Origin: Leptolyngbyaceae cyanobacterium RM1_1_2
GTDB taxonomy: Bacteria; Cyanobacteriota; Cyanobacteriia; Phormidesmidales; Phormidesmidaceae
Direction of reading: 5' to 3'
Length of the DNA: 38,249 nucleotides
Assembly (NCBI GenBank): GCA_012032345.1
Contig: JAAUQI010000048.1
Location: forward strand, 1 to 38,249
The number at the start of each line of letters is the position of its first letter. Positions within the stretch are counted from its first letter, which is position 1. The translations under genes and the position numbers were made by a program. Below are positions 35,166 through 38,249 of the stretch, piece by piece. Below the pieces are notes generated by a model. That model was not told the origin of the DNA, ran no database searches, and saw only the letters and a list, made by a program, of their open reading frames with translations.

Positions 35166-35996
35166 CTAGTCGTTATTCCCTGGCTCGACCTTGTCGGTTG
35201 GCTCGTTGATGAGTTCAACTAGGCCCTCAGACAGAAACTTCGGATCCATAAAGACCACTTTGGAGTTGCTGCTTTCCCCTAGCTTTTGATTAGATTCTAC
35301 ATACTGCTGGGCCAGTAGAAAATTGAGTACCTGCTGACGGTTTGTGGCCCCCTGTAGCGCTTCCGACAGCAGCCGCATAGACTGCACGGTTCCTTCAGCC
35401 CGCGAGATGGCGGCCTGCTTTTCGCCTTCGGCTTCGGTAATGGCCGCTCGTTTTTTAATCTCTGCTGCCTGCTGTAGCTGCATTGAATCTCGTACCTGCT
35501 GCGGCGGTTCTATACTCTGTACCTCAACTCGGGTAACCTTGACCCCCCAGGGTTCAGTTGCTTCGTCGAGCTGATCCAGCAGCATCTTGTTTAGCTCATC
35601 GCGGGAAGAAAAAGTTTCTTCTAATTTCATTTTACCGATCGCCGATCGCAGTGTTGTGGTTACCAGTTCTTCAATCGCTTCCTCAACATTTTCAATGGCG
35701 TAGTAGGTACGCTCTAGATCCAAAATCTTCCAGTAGACAACGGCGTCAACATCTAAAGGAACGTTATCGGCGGTGATTGCAGACTGAGGCTCAATATCAA
35801 TGAGCTGCTCTCGAATTGTGTCCTCTAGCACCACGCTATCGACTACGGGGACAATAAAATTCAAGCCCGGTCTAAGCTTACGCTGATAGCGCCCCAGCCG
35901 CTCCACGAGGGCTTCATTACCCTGTTTGATAATCCGCACTGAACCAATCGTGTAGCCGACAATTACAAAAGCTAAGACCAGAATTGATGGCCCCAT
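35166..35996 (-). CDS. SPFH/band-7 stomatin-like protein (paraslipin type)
   Basis: A 276-residue membrane-anchored protein. An N-terminal hydrophobic helix (ILVLAFVIVGYTIGSVRI) precedes the SPFH domain, with VERLGRYQRKLRPGLNFIVP, ITADNVPLDVDAVVYWKI and YYAIENVEEAIEELVTTTLR. A helical QxxAE-type oligomerisation region follows (QQAAEIKKRAAITEAEGEKQ). Stomatins form ring scaffolds in membrane microdomains and often work with an NfeD protease partner. No nfeD is nearby. ATG 35996. It may share a transcript with rlmN (about 57 bases apart). Confidence 0.93.
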   Translation of the reverse strand: MGPSILVLAFVIVGYTIGSVRIIKQGNEALVERLGRYQRKLRPGLNFIVPVVDSVVLEDTIREQLIDIEPQSAITADNVPLDVDAVVYWKILDLERTYYAIENVEEAIEELVTTTLRSAIGKMKLEETFSSRDELNKMLLDQLDEATEPWGVKVTRVEVQSIEPPQQVRDSMQLQQAAEIKKRAAITEAEGEKQAAISRAEGTVQSMRLLSEALQGATNRQQVLNFLLAQQYVESNQKLGESSNSKVVFMDPKFLSEGLVELINEPTDKVEPGNND

Positions 35997-36196
35997 GCAA
36001 GCCCCCTTGACAGGTGGATACCTGTTTTGACAAAACGCTTAGAACTTTAAAAGTTATATCGAACAGTCTAAGCTTTGGCCATCAATAATTGCAGAGAGAT
36101 CACAGAATTTGCACAGTTTTTTCGGTTTTGTTGTAGTTAGCAGCTTGGTTTATCAGCGTTAGCGGCCCAGGCAGGTTTGAGTGCGATCGCCCTGCT

Positions 36197-36505
36197 CTAA
36201 GCCGCGTTGAGTAGGGCAAACAGCGCCACAATCCCAGCCACTATCATCAAAATTGCTGGCATGGGCTTGCGGGTTTTGAGATAGCGGCCCACAAACACCA
36301 CAATTAGCAGTCCGGTTACGCCCAGAGACAGCACCCAGCCCAACGGTACCCCCTGAAGCTGCAAGACTCCCCCCAAAATCAGCAAGAGGCCGCTGACAAG
36401 CCCTGAGATCAAAGAAACCTGACTCTTGGCCTGGACATATCCAATGATGCCGCCCACCAGAGCCAAGAGGCCATAGGCGATCGCAGCTACTATACCTAAG
36501 TTCAT
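36197..36505 (-). CDS. TMEM14/UPF0136 family small membrane protein
   Basis: A 102-residue protein with four hydrophobic helices: NLGIVAAIAYGLLALVGGII, VSLISGLVSGLLLILGGVL, LGWVLSLGVTGLLIVVFVG and ILMIVAGIVALFALL. The GYVQAKSQVSLISGLVSG loop and the basic FVGRYLKTRKPMPA loop are the TMEM14 hallmark. Plant FAX proteins of this family export fatty acids from plastids, so a lipid-transport role in the cyanobacterium is plausible but inferred. ATG 36505. Confidence 0.88.
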   Translation of the reverse strand: MNLGIVAAIAYGLLALVGGIIGYVQAKSQVSLISGLVSGLLLILGGVLQLQGVPLGWVLSLGVTGLLIVVFVGRYLKTRKPMPAILMIVAGIVALFALLNAA

Positions 36506-36577
36506 CTGATTTACTCTAGAGTTTCAAGCTTCTATCGTGCCAGGTTTCCGGGAGGGTCAGAAGCAGTCTCAACCAAT

Positions 36578-37918
36578 TTGTTACATTCAGCTCAGCCAGT
36601 CGTCTCACCAGCCACTATGGGTAACTTCACGCCTGACATTCTGACTAAAATCAAACGCTATCGCCAGCAGGCAGCAGCGCTTTTGCTGTATCAAGGGGTG
36701 CTGCGATCGCCTACAGGCCAGCTCTTTTTGCAGCTTTTAGAAAAGCTATCCAACGCTCAGCCTGAGTCTGGTTTATACGCCTACGGAGCTTGGTTTACAG
36801 CCCTAGCAGAGCAGGCTCAAACCTGGCAGCAGCATCTGGTTCAGCAAATTCTGCGCGATCGCAACGTTTTCTCTCAGCGGGTGCAGCAGAGCGATCTAGC
36901 TGCTTTGCCTGCGGCCCTGATTCGAGCTGCCCAGCACGATTTGAGCATTTTGCAGTCTTTGCATGCCTGTGAAGCAAAGGTGCTAGCGCAGTGGACAGAA
37001 AGCCTCTCTCAGCTACCGAGTGCCTTAGTGGCCTGGGATGAGGCTATAACCCCGACTCCAGCGTGGGCCGAGCTGCCAGACTGGGCCAGCAGCATTGACC
37101 TGCTGGCTGAGCATTACCGGCAGCGGGGAACCGGCCTGCTGGCTGACTTTCGGGTGCTGCGCTGGCGACAGGGACAGCTAGAAGGTGTTGCCCATGCCGA
37201 TCCGGTGCGGCTCGGTGACCTAGCGGCCTACGACTATCCCCGAACCCTGCTGATTCGTAATACGGAGTTTTTGCTGGCCGGAATGCCAGCGCTGCATGTG
37301 CTGCTCTACGGCAGTCGCGGCTCAGGCAAATCTTCTCTGGTGAAGGCGCTGGTGAACGAATATGGCGATCGCGGCCTGCGGCTAATTGAGGTGACCAAGG
37401 CTAATTTTCAGGATTTGCCGATGATTGTGGAGCAGGTGCGATCGCTGTTGCAGAAGTTCATCATTTTTGTAGACGATCTCTCCTTTGAGGAAGATGATGA
37501 GTCCTTCAAAGCGCTCAAAGTAGTTTTAGAAGGCAGCGTCACGGCCAGAGCGCAAAATCTGGTGGTCTATGCCACCTCCAATCGTCGCCATTTAGTCCGG
37601 GAATTTTTTGACGAGCGGCCCCGCCCCAGTGACGCCAGTGAGATTCACAACTGGGACACGGTGCAGGAAAAGCTCTCTTTTAGCGATCGCTTTGGCCTGA
37701 CCCTCACCTTTGAACCAGCCGATCAGGCGACCTATCTAGATATCGTGCGACATCTGGCAGCTCAGACAGATATTGACTTACCCTCAGATGATTTAGCAGC
37801 TAGAGCTTTGCAGTGGGCCACTCGACACAATGGGCAATCGGGCCGTAGCGCCCGCCAGTTTATTGACTTTCTCAGGGCAGAACTTAGTAAAAGCACGGCT
37901 GCAAATCCCAGACTTTAA
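36578..37918 (+). CDS. DUF815 AAA+-type ATPase
   Basis: The N-terminal half (about 1-200) is helical and variable. The DUF815 ATPase part begins around NTEFLLAGMPALHVLLYG and has Walker A YGSRGSGKSSLVKALVNEY (about 243-260) and Walker B KFIIFVDDLSFEEDD. It continues with FKALKVVLEGSVTARAQNLV, the sensor-1-like VYATSNRRHLVREFF and LSFSDRFGLTLTF. The family is related to clamp-loader/DnaA-type AAA+ proteins, but its substrate is unknown. The TTG 36578 start lies about 24 bases after GGAGGG; ATG 36617 is an alternative. Confidence 0.88.
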   Translation: MLHSAQPVVSPATMGNFTPDILTKIKRYRQQAAALLLYQGVLRSPTGQLFLQLLEKLSNAQPESGLYAYGAWFTALAEQAQTWQQHLVQQILRDRNVFSQRVQQSDLAALPAALIRAAQHDLSILQSLHACEAKVLAQWTESLSQLPSALVAWDEAITPTPAWAELPDWASSIDLLAEHYRQRGTGLLADFRVLRWRQGQLEGVAHADPVRLGDLAAYDYPRTLLIRNTEFLLAGMPALHVLLYGSRGSGKSSLVKALVNEYGDRGLRLIEVTKANFQDLPMIVEQVRSLLQKFIIFVDDLSFEEDDESFKALKVVLEGSVTARAQNLVVYATSNRRHLVREFFDERPRPSDASEIHNWDTVQEKLSFSDRFGLTLTFEPADQATYLDIVRHLAAQTDIDLPSDDLAARALQWATRHNGQSGRSARQFIDFLRAELSKSTAANPRL

Positions 37919-38052
37919 TGTGAAAGCGTTGTGAAACAGTGAAGCGATCGCTTCTGCATGTGCATAAAACGGCAGGATATCAGATCCAGATAAACCAGGA
38001 TGTCGAACCCAGAACCAGCCCAAGCGGGAACTGCTTTACTCTCTTCGTAAGA

Positions 38053-38086
38053 AGAAACACTCCCTGATCTCATAGAGAGTGTTTCT
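38053..38086. other. Perfect 10-bp stem-loop upstream of the transposase
   Basis: AGAAACACTC (38053-38062) and GAGTGTTTCT (38077-38086) form a stem with a 14-base loop. No T-tract follows, so a terminator is unlikely. It might belong to the end of the insertion sequence that begins nearby. Confidence 0.4.
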
Positions 38087-38192
38087 CCCTTTGGTGTGTA
38101 AAGAAACCAGTAGGTAAACTACTAGTTCGCCAAGCAAGCTTTGCCCAGTGGGAACAGTTCTGATAATCTGACTCAAAACCAGGGAAAGCACC

Positions 38193-38249
38193 ATGAGTCA
38201 GAAACGTTATATTGTTGATTTGAGCAAGGCTGAAGTTCAAGCGTTAGAG
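38193..38249 (+). mobile_element. Start of an IS630-like transposase, cut by the window edge
   Basis: ATG 38193 opens MSQKRYIVDLSKAEVQALE, running off the end. The pattern KxYIVxLxxxExxxLE is the typical N-terminus of IS630-family (Tc1/mariner-like) transposases in cyanobacteria. AGGGAAAG lies just upstream as a ribosome site. The inverted end and TA target duplication cannot be placed without the rest of the element. Confidence 0.65.

Noticed and set aside
38053-38110. Stem-loop as a terminator of the DUF815 gene
   Set aside because: No T-run follows either arm, and it lies 130 bases after the stop.

Overview
The window looks like cyanobacterial chromosome. The octamer GCGATCGC (HIP1) and its variants recur throughout, inside and between genes. 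Several protein families are typical of cyanobacteria: a vMAP-type HTH/NB-ARC/WD40 protein, a GH100 invertase, a DUF502 protein, an acidic-tailed FtsY and a TMEM14 protein. GC content is moderate and gene order is mosaic, which suggests a filamentous or Leptolyngbya-like lineage, but I cannot assign a species. I saw no rRNA, tRNA or CRISPR array.

Layout. 1-1.85 kb: decayed accessory cluster with a frameshifted nucleotidyltransferase, a ParD-like antitoxin, a ParE-like toxin without a normal start codon, and a DUF5872 protein. 1.9-6.9 kb: housekeeping block (mgtE, DUF502, nusB with an apparent frameshift, ftsY). 6.9-8.5 kb: yciI-like gene, a DMT-transporter scrap, an N-truncated MarR regulator, a palindromic MITE-like repeat and a ureidoglycolate-lyase-like gene. 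8.6-10.8 kb: pnp with a clear intrinsic terminator. 10.8-17.1 kb: Cache-HAMP histidine kinase, DUF4349 lipoprotein, GNAT acetyltransferase, 3-methyladenine glycosylase, and a B12-binding radical SAM enzyme with an apparent frameshift. 17.3-22.5 kb: a large STAND NTPase ending in 14 WD40 repeats, followed by a conserved-looking protein of unknown function. 22.6-24.9 kb: recQ. 25.3-28.5 kb: secreted protein, PhoX C-terminal remnant behind a Pho-box-like region, GspE/PulE ATPase. 28.5-30.65 kb: AraC regulator with azlC-azlD. 30.7-34.05 kb: GH100 invertase, a small secreted protein, and an area of gene remnants. 34.05-37.9 kb: rlmN, stomatin/SPFH, TMEM14, DUF815 ATPase. The right edge cuts an IS630-like transposase.

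How the genes relate. Few genes form operons. The clear one is azlC-azlD (overlapping), probably under the adjacent AraC regulator. The most striking local theme is decay. There are four independent apparent one-base losses (nucleotidyltransferase, nusB, radical SAM, DUF4440-like), a lost toxin start codon, a deletion scar across a probable divergent marR/transporter pair, and a 5'-truncated phoX. Some frameshifts, especially in nusB, may be sequencing or assembly errors in short homopolymers. The best candidate for a less-described system is the vMAP/NB-ARC/double-propeller protein with its unknown neighbour, a layout seen in predicted NTP-dependent conflict systems.
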